A DNA stretch of 64,000 nt from Neodontobutis hainanensis (taxonomy: Eukaryota; Chordata; Actinopteri; Gobiiformes; Odontobutidae), in NCBI GenBank assembly GCA_024349245.1, contig JALDNG010000024.1:8600501-8664500 (forward strand), read 5' to 3'. Positions 55,045-64,000 of the stretch are shown here, in pieces (position 1 is the first letter of the stretch; each line of letters opens with the position of its first letter). The notes under the pieces were generated by a model, which saw only the letters and a program-made list of their open reading frames with translations, did not search any database and had not been told where the DNA came from. Made by a program: the position numbers and the translations under genes.

Positions 55045-55270
55045 AAAAATATAAAAGTAAATTTTTTTTTCTCAAATTAAAGTATTCAAATGCCTCTTTT
55101 TGCAGTTAATCCCAAGGTTTATGCCTATAAAAAGGTAACTAAAAAAGCAAGCAACCTTTAGATTAGATATTGCAAAGACAATTGTTAAACGTTTGATATA
55201 ACAGTCCAAATGAATATCCTGAAGATCCCGTGTTGGCCTTAATGTAGTCCCATCATGTGTGCTGTAGCCG

Positions 55271-56847
55271 TTACCCAGAGGAGTCACTGAGCAGCTCGTA
55301 AAAAGCCACCGCCTGCAGCAAAGCATCGCAGAGTTCCTCCCCTCCTCTTCGGCTGCCCATCTGAAATGAATTCCTGTGCTTTACCAACAGCTCTGATGGA
55401 AAGTTTATCCTTGGCATCTTTTGAGTCACAGATTCGGTCATGAGCTGTCGCACAATTTGTGCCCCACTGGTTCGAGACTCGCCCACCATGAGCCCAAAGT
55501 GCCGCCCCACAGCTGTACGCATCATGTTCAAAACTCTACATGTGGAAAAACAGTGAGGTTATTTGTAAAGTATTTCTTGTTTTAAAACAAGAGCTATATA
55601 AATGTTATACATAACAGATATAGTCACCTGGGAGGGATGTTGGGCTCAGGTTGTGGGATTCTTGGCTCCAGCAAAGAGAAGAGCATGGCTTCCACTGTCC
55701 TCATGTGGGCCATTATTGGGAATAACGTTGTATTCTGGACTGAGATGGAAGACTTCTCAATAACGTAGAAGTCAGCAGCAGGAAGGAGTTCAACAACTGC
55801 TGAGACCTGTTGAAAAATGACCCATCAAGATCATATGCCAAACAGTCACACTATACATTTGTTAAGGTTTAGAAATGCATACATCTGTCAAATAAGAAGA
55901 AGCCATGTATGTTCCCCTCAGAAAGTTGGGACATTCCATTTGCTGCCAATCCAAGACAATCATCCCACGGTCGACGTGAGCCCAGGCAATTTTGTTAGTC
56001 CCACATACTATGGACACTATGGAACTGGTATCCTGGGTAAAGAAAATGTTCTGTTATTCAATGCCTTATAATAAACAATGAGAAACATTAAGTTTAAAAC
56101 TAGAGTGTTACCTCCAGCCACGACTTGTCAACTTCTGGTCTGATGAACTTGGCCAGATGAATCTTTACTTTCCGCTCTTTTTTCACTGGATTAAGAATAG
56201 CGTCAAACACAACAACTGCACTTTTGTGTTTCAGCAGCGGTACATTCACTACGCTTTCCAGAGTCCTAAAAGGTCCGTTCTTGGTCCTGTACTCCACAAC
56301 GTTGATGGATTTGCGCCCACGGAGCAGCTTGACGTTGGCCAACTCCGACAGCGTGGCGGTGTTGAGAAGGTGCAGAATGGCTTCTCTTTGCTCGGGCGTA
56401 TAGCAGGTGTCCAGGGGCTTGCTGTCTTCATCTTTACAGGGAACTGAGGGGGCGATGGAGGCGTTCAAAGTCTCAAAGCCTGCCACAGGAACTCGGCTTC
56501 TCCAGCAGCATGTGCACTGCAGATAACGAGGCTCCAGCTCTGGGAGAGAGCAATATTGTGGACGTCGTAATAAGACAGGTTGAACTGCAAGGGTAATTGC
56601 AGATGATTACACTTTCAGGTTACAGGCAATTGATAACAACGTTAATACTGGGGCTTGACACATTAAGTTAAGCCTTGGACATAGCCTCAAATCTGTGCAC
56701 TACTGTACGGCTACGTGTTTTTAAAACCGGTTAAAGTTTGCGTTAGCATTAGCATAGCACTGCTCATGCAACATTTTAGAAAGTATAATAATACATACTT
56801 CTTTGGGCCACAGATGACAGAACTAGCCTGGCGAACCACATTGTCAT
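55271..56847 (-). CDS. tefm: TEFM, mitochondrial transcription elongation factor
   Basis: TEFM binds mitochondrial RNA polymerase and raises its processivity in the matrix. Five exons join in frame to 356 aa (human is 360 as I recall it): 56847-56799, 56539-56112, 56032-55883, 55806-55628, 55535-55271. The start MTMWFARLVLSSVAQR is short, basic and free of acidic residues, as expected of a mitochondrial targeting peptide. A helix-hairpin-helix region follows (LLRGRKSINVVEYRTKNGPF...), then the RNase H-like pseudonuclease fold (NKIAWAHVDRGMIVLDWQQ) and the conserved tail AVGRHFGLMVGESRTSG...ALLQAVAFYELL. It converges with atad5. Its 5' side faces adap2 across a repeat-rich gap. A second ATG two codons after the first could also start translation. 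Confidence 0.95.
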
Positions 56848-57549
56848 TTATGAATAAAAAATAAATAAATTTGCTGTCACTGCAACATCATACAAGCTTG
56901 TCAACCATGGCTTGTCCTTTGGTTGTTGTCCGACGCCTTTCTGTGACCGGAAAAAACAATGCCACTAAAATTTGTTCCGACGGGCTTCTTATTCTTCCTG
57001 ATTTCCGAAAAATTGGGCACGTTCAGTGCATTGCTGCGCCCCATTGTTAATCACCCAAGAAAACAAGTAGGCAAGAGGTCGGAGGTTCTCATTCATCCAG
57101 GTCACCTTGAAGAAATGGTTAAAGCAAAAGTGTCATTTTTATATACTGTTTAAAAAAATATATATGTGCACAGCAGTATGGACATGCTTGCTCAGTTTCT
57201 CAATCTTTATAACCCTACAACTGTAAATACATTAAATAAAACTATCATTTTCTTTTTCTACTTTCTAAGTTGACATGGATTCTTTTCTCCTCCCTCTAGA
57301 AATACTGTATAATCTTAACTCTCTTACCATTTGATCTCAGAATTTATAACGTCTCTTAGAATTACAGACAAAATGTCTTCACCTTAAAAACTGATGCTTT
57401 AGCTTTAACTTTTTCTTTAGTTATAGGCAAGACTTATGTTTTAAAATATGTTAAAATATATTTCTTAAAAAAACTATTACTGCTTTAGCCCTCTCTTTTG
57501 GGGAAGCTCTGTGTCCTAACATTACTTTTAAAGAGAAGGTATTATATCC

Positions 57550-58060
57550 CAAATCTGTTAAGGCAAAAAACCGAACTTTCCGTTCAACAGCAAATGCTTG
57601 GCACCACAGTACTCACAGTACTCACAGTACTCACAGTACTCACAGCATCCATCAGTGTGTTTACCAATAAGCAAGGGCACACATGCCAGTTCACAATGGC
57701 CAATCCTAAGACGAGCTTCTTTAATGTCTTTTTGATGCAATAACCAGGTTTTGAAAGCACAATTTATTGCCCGTAACAATGTTATAAAGCATTCTTCCTT
57801 TGCTCTAAGTGTCCCAAATTTGCTGCCACTGCTAGTTTATAACACTGTTGAACACAGCTTAAGGGCACTCCATCTCCTCCCAAAAGGCACTTAAGCTGTA
57901 TTCCATCATTCCCTATAGACTGGGCTTGGTAAGACCGTCTGCAATCTTATTCCCTTGAATGCCAAAATGAGCCGGCACCCATAAAAAAACAATTCTGTAC
58001 CCAGCCATCTCTAACCTGTAGAACTTCATTAAAGTTTAATTCACAATATCGGCCCGTGCC
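57550..58060 (-). mobile_element. LINE remnant with an RNase H domain end
   Basis: The minus strand around 57920-57990 reads LWVPAHFGIQGNKIADGLTK, the diagnostic C-terminal motif of a retroelement RNase H domain, soon followed by a stop. Further downstream (57779-57560) comes LRIGHCELACVPLLIGKH and a Cys-rich segment, as in LINEs that carry RNase H. The copy is broken by stops and truncated, and no complete element is present. The clade is undetermined. Confidence 0.75.
57606..57645. repeat. 9-bp tandem repeat inside the LINE remnant
   Basis: Four tandem copies of ACAGTACTC. On the minus strand they encode repeated Glu-Tyr-Cys in frame with the LINE-like sequence, so the original Cys motif has been multiplied. 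Confidence 0.85.
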
Positions 58061-58295
58061 CTACTTCCCCCCCCCCAGAGCCATCAGTGATGAAAGGGAA
58101 TCTGTACAGTAGCCACAGAATTGCAATTAGCTCTGCCGAGAAGATAGAAATAACATCAGGAAGGCGCTGATTTTGCCTGATGCTAAGATAGAGAACATAA
58201 AAGCCAAAACCAACTTAGACAAATAAGTCATATATTTGACATACATTAATAATGCATGATTAAATAAAAATGATAACTCAGTCATTATTGATTTC

Positions 58296-58461
58296 ATGCA
58301 AAGGAACTGGAAAAGCAATCACAAAATTCGCTATAGAGATCCATCAAACCCATTGTTTGTAAAAAGTGAGGTTCTAAAATTCCACGATTTAGTTGATCTC
58401 AGTATTATGTCAATTATTTATAAAGTGAAAAACAACCAACTCCCTAGCAACATCAAAAAAA
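58296..58461 (+). mobile_element. L2-like LINE reverse transcriptase fragment
   Basis: The frame reads YRDPSNPLFVKSEVLKFHDL, then SIMSIIYKVKNNQLPSNIKK. This is the part of L2/CR1-type fish ORF2 that ends the conserved reverse transcriptase region. It breaks off into a long TA repeat. Confidence 0.75.
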
Positions 58462-58465
58462 TAGA

Positions 58466-58632
<167 letters not shown>

Positions 58633-58759
58633 TTTGATCGTTATACAGGGATGTAAATTGTGATTGCTGATGTAGTAAAGAATGTTAATAATGGATTAAA
58701 CAGTTTAGTGCGTTTAATAGTATCTGTTTTGTTTTACTCACTGACTCAAAACATTCTTG

Positions 58760-59072
58760 GCCGACTCCAGTCTTTCTGTGAGGAGTCTGCATGTCCTCCA
58801 CGTGTTACCGTGGGTTCTCTCCGGGTACTCCGGCTTCCTCCCACCGTCCAAAAACATGTATGTATAGGTTAACTGGCAACTCTAAAGTGTCTGTAGTGAA
58901 TGAAAGTGAGAGTGAATGGTTGTCTGTCACTGTCTGTCTCTATATGTTAGCCCTGCGACTAACTGGCCACTGTTCAGAGTGTACCCCGCCTCATGCCCAA
59001 AGCTGCTGGGATAGGCTCCAGTCACCCGCGACCCCTAACGGGACAAAGCAGTACCGAATGAATGAATGAATG
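58760..59072 (+). mobile_element. LINE-type 3' end with (GAAT)n tail
   Basis: The segment holds GTGGGTTCTCTCCGGGTACT, CCGGCTTCCTCCCACCGTCC, AAAAACATGTATG, then TACCCCGCCTCATGCCCAAA, GCTGGGATAGGCTCCAG and a terminal GAATGAATGAATG run. This order is that of an abundant fish non-LTR retroposon 3' end (L2/Maui-like by memory). It is separate from the reverse transcriptase fragment just upstream, with TA repeats between. Confidence 0.75.
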
Positions 59073-59504
59073 TTTTGTTTTAGTTGTTTTTCTCTTCTGT
59101 TTAATGAATAGAATTTTATTGTAATTATTTTTCTGTTTTGTTGCACTTTTATTTGGGTTATGTGCAAGAAGTCTTAACTTCAGCCTAAATTCCTTTTTGG
59201 TCAATGTTTTATATATAATGCTGTTAATGCTGTTTTTATGTTGTTCTTTCGTTTATTTTATGACCAATTACACAGGCATCATAAAAGCAGCGCCTGAAAG
59301 CCATTCTTCATGTAAAAAGGTGACGTTATTTTACTTCCTTTCTCTGTTATTTCTAGACCTCTGTATTTGTGTGCAGAACAATATACTTCATGTTGCTGTG
59401 CTGGTAAGAGGAAATGCTGTTTGCCCCGACACACAGTTAGTTGTTAGAATGGATTTACCATTACCATTGCCCAGTATCTCTTTTGTTTGAGCATAATTTT
59501 ACTT

Positions 59505-62500
59505 ATGGCCTTCCTGGAAAGAAATAACAAAATCCTGCTTGATCTGGTGCAACAGCCTGGGAACAATTTGTGTGCTGACTGTGGAAAACCTGGTGAGTGT
59601 AGAGACTTACTTATCACAGAATAATTCCAAAGTTTTGTTTGGTTCCGATCAGTACATAAGTTAAGAGGAAGTTCAGTGTGTGTTCTGACCTGTCTTTGAA
59701 CCATCATTTAATGTGTAATAGAAAAAATATTGAAAATACAACAAAACCTTTTACCTTTTACTATTACCTCTTTTTTATTAATAGACCCTGAATGGGCATC
59801 TTACACTTTGGGCATATTTGTTTGTCTGAACTGTTCGGGACTTCATCGTAACATCCCTGCAGTGAGCAGAGTCAAATCCATACGCCTGGATCTCTGGGAT
59901 GATTCACTAGTGGAGGTAAGAGTCACTAATATGAAATACAAATGTGATAAAATGAAACGTAAATACAATTTTGTTATTTCAGTTCATGCAGAAAAGAGGA
60001 AATTTGACTGCCAAAACCATCTATGAGAAATATCTCCCTGCCTTTTATTACCAACCACAACAAAAAGACTGTATGTGAGTAACTGCAGCTTTATTTAGTC
60101 TTTATTTTTAATAGCACAGACAAAAGTAAAAAAAAAAAAAAAACAGCTGAGAAAATGCCCATGTGGAGAGGTCCTGCTGTACTTTAACAGAAAAAGGAAC
60201 AAACACAGGAAGGGAGGAGCTAAAGTATAATCCTGACTGAATGACAGGTTACTGTGATATCATGTTACATTTCCAGGCTGTGTCTACTATTAATGGTCTG
60301 TGTTTTTTTGACAGTGTGCTTAAAGACCAGTGGATACAGGCTAAATATGAGAGAAGAGAATTTACCGGCGAAAATAGTGATATTCAACTAGCCTATAGGT
60401 TAGGTAAGTCATCAAAATCAACCAGTATCTTCTCTACAGAACAAAGGACAGAAGATGAATTTGACATCATGTGTAACTGATTTGTTCATCTCAGATCAGT
60501 TTGAGACAATGCTATGGAAGAAGGGCAGGGACAATAAACAATTCCTAAAGAGGACCTTTATTCTGTCCCAGAAAGATTTCACACTCCGATACTTCATAAA
60601 AGAGGTACATAGACATTTGCCGTTTTTACTACGTCTTCACTTTACATTGTGAGTAAACTTCTCTTTTTTTATATTTTCTAACCTTCTGTTTTTCAAGTCT
60701 AAAGTTCCTAAAGATATTATCAGCATGAAGGATCTGAATGCAGTTTTTCAACCAGAGAAGATTGGTCATGCACATGGGCTGCAGATCTCTTTTTTGCGGG
60801 ATGAGCGTACACGAAATCTTTTTGTTTATCATGAAAATGCACAGGTGAGCTCAATCAATAACTTAGTCTTTACATCATACACTTAACCTATGTGCAATAC
60901 GGAAAAAACGTCCAATGTCCAGTGTTTTGTCCAGTGTTATGTCCAATGTCGAGTGTCATGTCTAATGTCCAGTGTCATGTCCAATGTCCAGTGTCATGTC
61001 CTATGACCAGTGTCATGTCTAATGTCCAGTGTTATGTCCTATGACCAGTGTTATGTCCTATGACCAGTGTCATGTCTATTGTCCAGTGTCATGTCCTATG
61101 TCCAGTGTCATGTCCTATGTCCAGTGTTATGTCCTATGACCAGTGTTATGTCCTATGACCAGTGTCATGTCTATTGTCCAGTGTCATGTCCTATGTCAGT
61201 GTCATGTCCTAAGTCCAGTGTCATGTCCTATGACCAGTGTCATGTCTATTGTCCAGTGTCATGTCCTATGTCAAGTGTCATGTCCTATGACCAGTGTCAT
61301 GTCCTACGTCCAGTGTCATGTCCTATGTCAAGTGTCATGTCCTATGTCCAGTGTTATGTCCTATGACCAGTGTCATGTCCTACGTCCAGTGTCATGTCCT
61401 ATGACCAGTGTAATGTCTAATATCCAGTGTCATGTCCTATGTCCAGTGTCATGTCCTATGACCAGTGTCATGTCTATTGTCCAGTGTCATGTCCTACGTC
61501 CAGTGTCATGTCCTATGTCCAGTGTTATGTCCTATGACCAGTGTCATGTCCTCGTCCAGTGTCATGTCCTATGACCAGTGTCATGTCTAATATCCAGTGT
61601 CATGTCCTATGTCCAGTGTCATGTCCTATGACCAGTGTCATGTCTATTGTCCAGTGTCATGTCCTACGTCCAGTGTCATGTCCTATGTCCAGTGTTATGT
61701 CCTATGACCAGTGTCATGTCCTACGTCCAATGTCATGTCCTATGACCAGTGTCATGTCTAATGTCCAGTGTCATGTCCTATCTGTCTGTATCAAAACTGT
61801 GTATTATTTTGCTGTATGTGTTATTTTTAGGTAATTGTATCTTTTTTCAATGCTATTCGTGCAACTCGCTTGGGATATCTCCAGAGGAAACATTCCACTC
61901 TTCAGGTTATTGATGTAAGACACATCCAAATCCACTGAAACTTGTTTAAACAAGTACATACTCAAATATGTCTGTTTCACAGTTAATACCTCAGCTAACA
62001 AGTCCTTGTCTTAAAGAAGGATACATGGAGAAAACAGGGCCGACGGTTTGTTACCTACATCAGTTCAGAAATTTTACACTTTTTTCTACGCACACTCGCA
62101 CAGTTTTACATTTTTGTATGTGTTTGTCTTTTCAGCAACGGGAGCCATTCAAGAGGAGATGGTTCACATTGTGCCAAATGAATAGAATGCTTCTATATTT
62201 TAAAACTCCCCTGGTAAGTGTTTTGTAAATGTAAATAGTAGTGTTTTGACACATAGTAAAAAAGCATTTTGTTTCTGAAAATAGGATGCCACAGAGCTAG
62301 GGGCTGTCTTTATTGGATCAGAGAGCCACAGTTACTCCGTTTCAGAGATCAATGGACAGAGCTCGAGGGGAGGCCGATGGCACTGTGGCATCAGCCTGCA
62401 GACTCCGGGCAGGGAGTTTGTCTTCATGTGCGAGCAGTACCAGGAGCAGAAGGAGTGGCTGGAGGCGTTTAGAAAAGTGATTTCTGTACCCATGACAGCT

Positions 62501-62632
62501 GAGGACTATACAAGTATGATCCTGATGTATATATTTTGCACTGGTACAGCCCCATTTTGAATATTGACTTGATATATTAGCTAACTTTATTCTTTTGATT
62601 CAGATGAAGCCAACCTGAGAAGAGCTAAATAA
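59505..62632 (+). CDS. adap2: ADAP2, ArfGAP with dual PH domains
   Basis: ADAP2 (centaurin-alpha2) is a GTPase-activating protein for Arf6 that binds phosphoinositides at the plasma membrane. Eleven exons join in frame to 379 aa (human 381 as I recall): 59505-59592, 59785-59915, 59983-60074, 60315-60403, 60495-60604, 60698-60844, 61831-61914, 61983-62045, 62136-62213, 62285-62513, 62604-62632. The ArfGAP zinc finger C23-x2-C26-x16-C43-x2-C46 and the arginine finger R51 (GLHRN) are intact. Two PH domains follow at about 130-235 (LWKKGRDNKQFLKRTFIL) and 255-355 (GYMEKTGP...FKRRWFTL). The stop codon overlaps an AATAAA. Intron 6 is swollen by a 19-bp minisatellite. The ADAP1 paralogue is the alternative, but synteny with tefm/atad5 favours ADAP2. 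Confidence 0.95.
60905..61785. repeat. 19-bp minisatellite in adap2 intron 6
   Basis: About 45 tandem copies of a 19-bp unit, typically TGTCATGTCCTATGACCAG, with variants TAATGTCCAG, TATTGTCCAG and TACGTCCAG. The variants recur in blocks: a segment around 61411-61580 reappears around 61581-61750, giving a higher-order period of about 170 bp. Because 19 is not a multiple of three, the long open frames across it are artefacts. Confidence 0.95.
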
Positions 62633-62723
62633 ACACAATGTTTGTTGTTTTCAAGAGACCAAGATGTGTAGGAAAGAAAGTTTTTTGAGCACACTGAGAG
62701 TCGACCAATTAATTATGTGACCG

Positions 62724-62729
62724 AATAAA
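62724..62729 (+). terminator. adap2 poly(A) signal
   Basis: AATAAA lies about 90 nt past the adap2 stop. Another AATAAA overlaps the stop codon itself (62628-62633) but is too early to be the likely signal. Confidence 0.6.
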
Positions 62730-63528
62730 GCACAGAAAACTCAACAAGGTCATACACTTGCTAGACACTGCTGCTGCTCACCAGAGTGAGCTTTATATTG
62801 TTGTTCACTATTACTATTATGGTTTTATACACAGTAACATCAGTGCACTTGAATAATGTATTTATTTGAAATGAATACAATTTTGTGTAAATGTTTTGTC
62901 CTTTTATGTATTATGTGCATTACAAGTTAAAAGATGTTGCCTGAATTAATTTTCTACATATCATAATAGATGACGAGTTGAAAGAAATTGTAAGACTCAC
63001 TTCACGTCATTTTATTTAATACGGTCAATATTTATAATTAAAATAACGCAAAATATGGTTCATAACTTTGCATTTTGTTATTGCTGGGTTAAATAGGAAT
63101 GAGATAGGTACATCACATTTAAATCGTTGGACGGGATAAGAAAGGTTTACATGAAGAACACCCTGGCCAATACACGATCTTTGCTCGTTTCGCTGAACGT
63201 AAGGGGCGTGGTCAAGCGCTGACGCTTTTGTGAAGCAGTCAAGTTTGCTCGTAGGTTAGCAGCAGGGTGAACTCACTGCGGCTGCATCGGCATTCAGACG
63301 CTTTAAAGACAGGGTCAATCTTTATTAAACTGGGTTAACATTTGCATAACTATCTATTGTCGTGTACCGTGTGCGTAAACTGTTTAAATACGCACTAAAA
63401 TGCCAACGTAGCTGACAGCCAGCAGAGCCAGACCGTAGAGAGCTGGCTGGCTGCATCCGTCATCCAGAAAGGAGCGTAGATGTTGCACACACACCGGTAT
63501 ACCTGGTTGGTTTTTGACGTTGGAGAAG

Positions 63529-63845
63529 ATGCGCAAGGACGTGAGGATATTGTTGGTGGGAGAGCGTGAGTAGTATCTTTATTTATTATTATTATTATTA
63601 TTTTTTTTTTTTACAATGTGTCATTCAGCTGTGATTGTGGAAACCATGTCTTATCTCAGTGGCTTGCATCACATGCTTGTCCCGAGAAAGTGATGTTATC
63701 GAGTGTTTGATGATGATCATAGGTTAATACATTTTATCTGTCATTTTGTCACAGCATAATCTCAGTATGTATTTCTTTCTCAACAGCCAAAGTGGGGAAG
63801 ACCTCTCTCATCATGTCTCTCGTCAGCGAAGAGTTCCCAGATGTG
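63529..63845 (+). CDS. rhot1: RHOT1 (Miro1), 5' two coding exons only
   Basis: Miro1 is an outer mitochondrial membrane GTPase that links mitochondria to kinesin and dynein through TRAK adaptors. Only the start of the first GTPase domain lies in the window. Exon 63529-63565 encodes MRKDVRILLVGE, and exon 63787-63845 continues PKVGKTSLIMSLVSEEFPDV. Both have GT-AG sites (donors GTGAGT and GTATAA). The P-loop GEPKVGKTS is intact. LLVGEP and SLIMSLVSEEF match RHOT1 better than RHOT2 (LLLGEA, SLILSLVGEEF). The remainder lies beyond position 64000. Two upstream ATGs (63400 and 63480) precede the start, and the second opens an overlapping frame. Confidence 0.95.
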
Positions 63846-64000
63846 GTATAACAAAGCCCAGAATATGTTTTAAATCTTAGATGTTACCTACAGCTTATTT
63901 GTTTCAAGAGATAATATGCAGGATTAGAAGACATTGTAACAAAATTGGCCCATGCACCATTCCCTCTTTTGTGTTCATCCAAAGTTTAATTTAGTTTTTC

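Noticed and set aside
56959..57153. 64-codon plus-strand frame between tefm and adap2
   Set aside because: It contains a fragment resembling common fish repeat sequence (TTCTCATTCATCCAGGTCA) and has no splice or domain support.
61067..61834. Open frames across the adap2 intron rich in Met-Ser-Cys-Pro
   Set aside because: They arise from the 19-bp minisatellite inside an intron, and flanking adap2 exons splice across it in frame.

Overview
The window looks like teleost fish nuclear DNA. Its genes have many short exons with GT-AG introns, long CA/TG and TA microsatellites are present, and fragments of L2-like LINEs, tRNA-derived SINEs and a hAT-type MITE are scattered through it. The set of genes (miR-365/miR-193, utp6, suz12, atad5, tefm, adap2, rhot1) corresponds to human 17q11.2. 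No bacterial, viral or CRISPR features were seen. All calls come from reading and translating the sequence and comparing it with remembered family proteins; no searches were run.

Layout. Bases 1-33,680 hold no gene I can support: AT-rich intergenic or intronic DNA with repeats, including a 1 kb TG-rich block at 8.5-9.5 kb and a CA block at 21.5-21.9 kb. Two conserved microRNA hairpins follow on the minus strand, miR-365 at 33.7 kb and miR-193 at 35.9 kb. A CpG-dense patch (36.7-37.06 kb) lies upstream of them. Beyond it is a small plus-strand gene of unknown function (37.97-38.18 kb) encoding a 69-residue protein with two hydrophobic segments.

The right-hand 25 kb is gene-dense. utp6 (minus, 19 coding exons, 595 aa) and suz12 (plus, 16 coding exons, 681 aa) are head to head across a promoter with two oppositely oriented CCAAT boxes and an E2F site. 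A short atad5 (plus, 14 exons, 940 aa) ends about 300 bp from convergent tefm (minus, 5 exons, 356 aa), and the two seem to share an overlapping two-way poly(A) signal. A retroelement-rich gap is followed by adap2 (plus, 11 exons, 379 aa), whose sixth intron carries a 19-bp minisatellite. The first two coding exons of rhot1 (Miro1) run toward the window end. Every reconstructed complete gene stays in frame across all its splice junctions and comes close to the human length, except atad5, which is about half.

Functionally the genes are unrelated housekeeping or regulatory factors: ribosome biogenesis (utp6), Polycomb silencing (suz12), PCNA unloading (atad5), mitochondrial transcription (tefm), Arf/phosphoinositide signalling (adap2) and mitochondrial transport (rhot1). 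E2F-type sites in front of both suz12 and atad5 suggest shared S-phase control.
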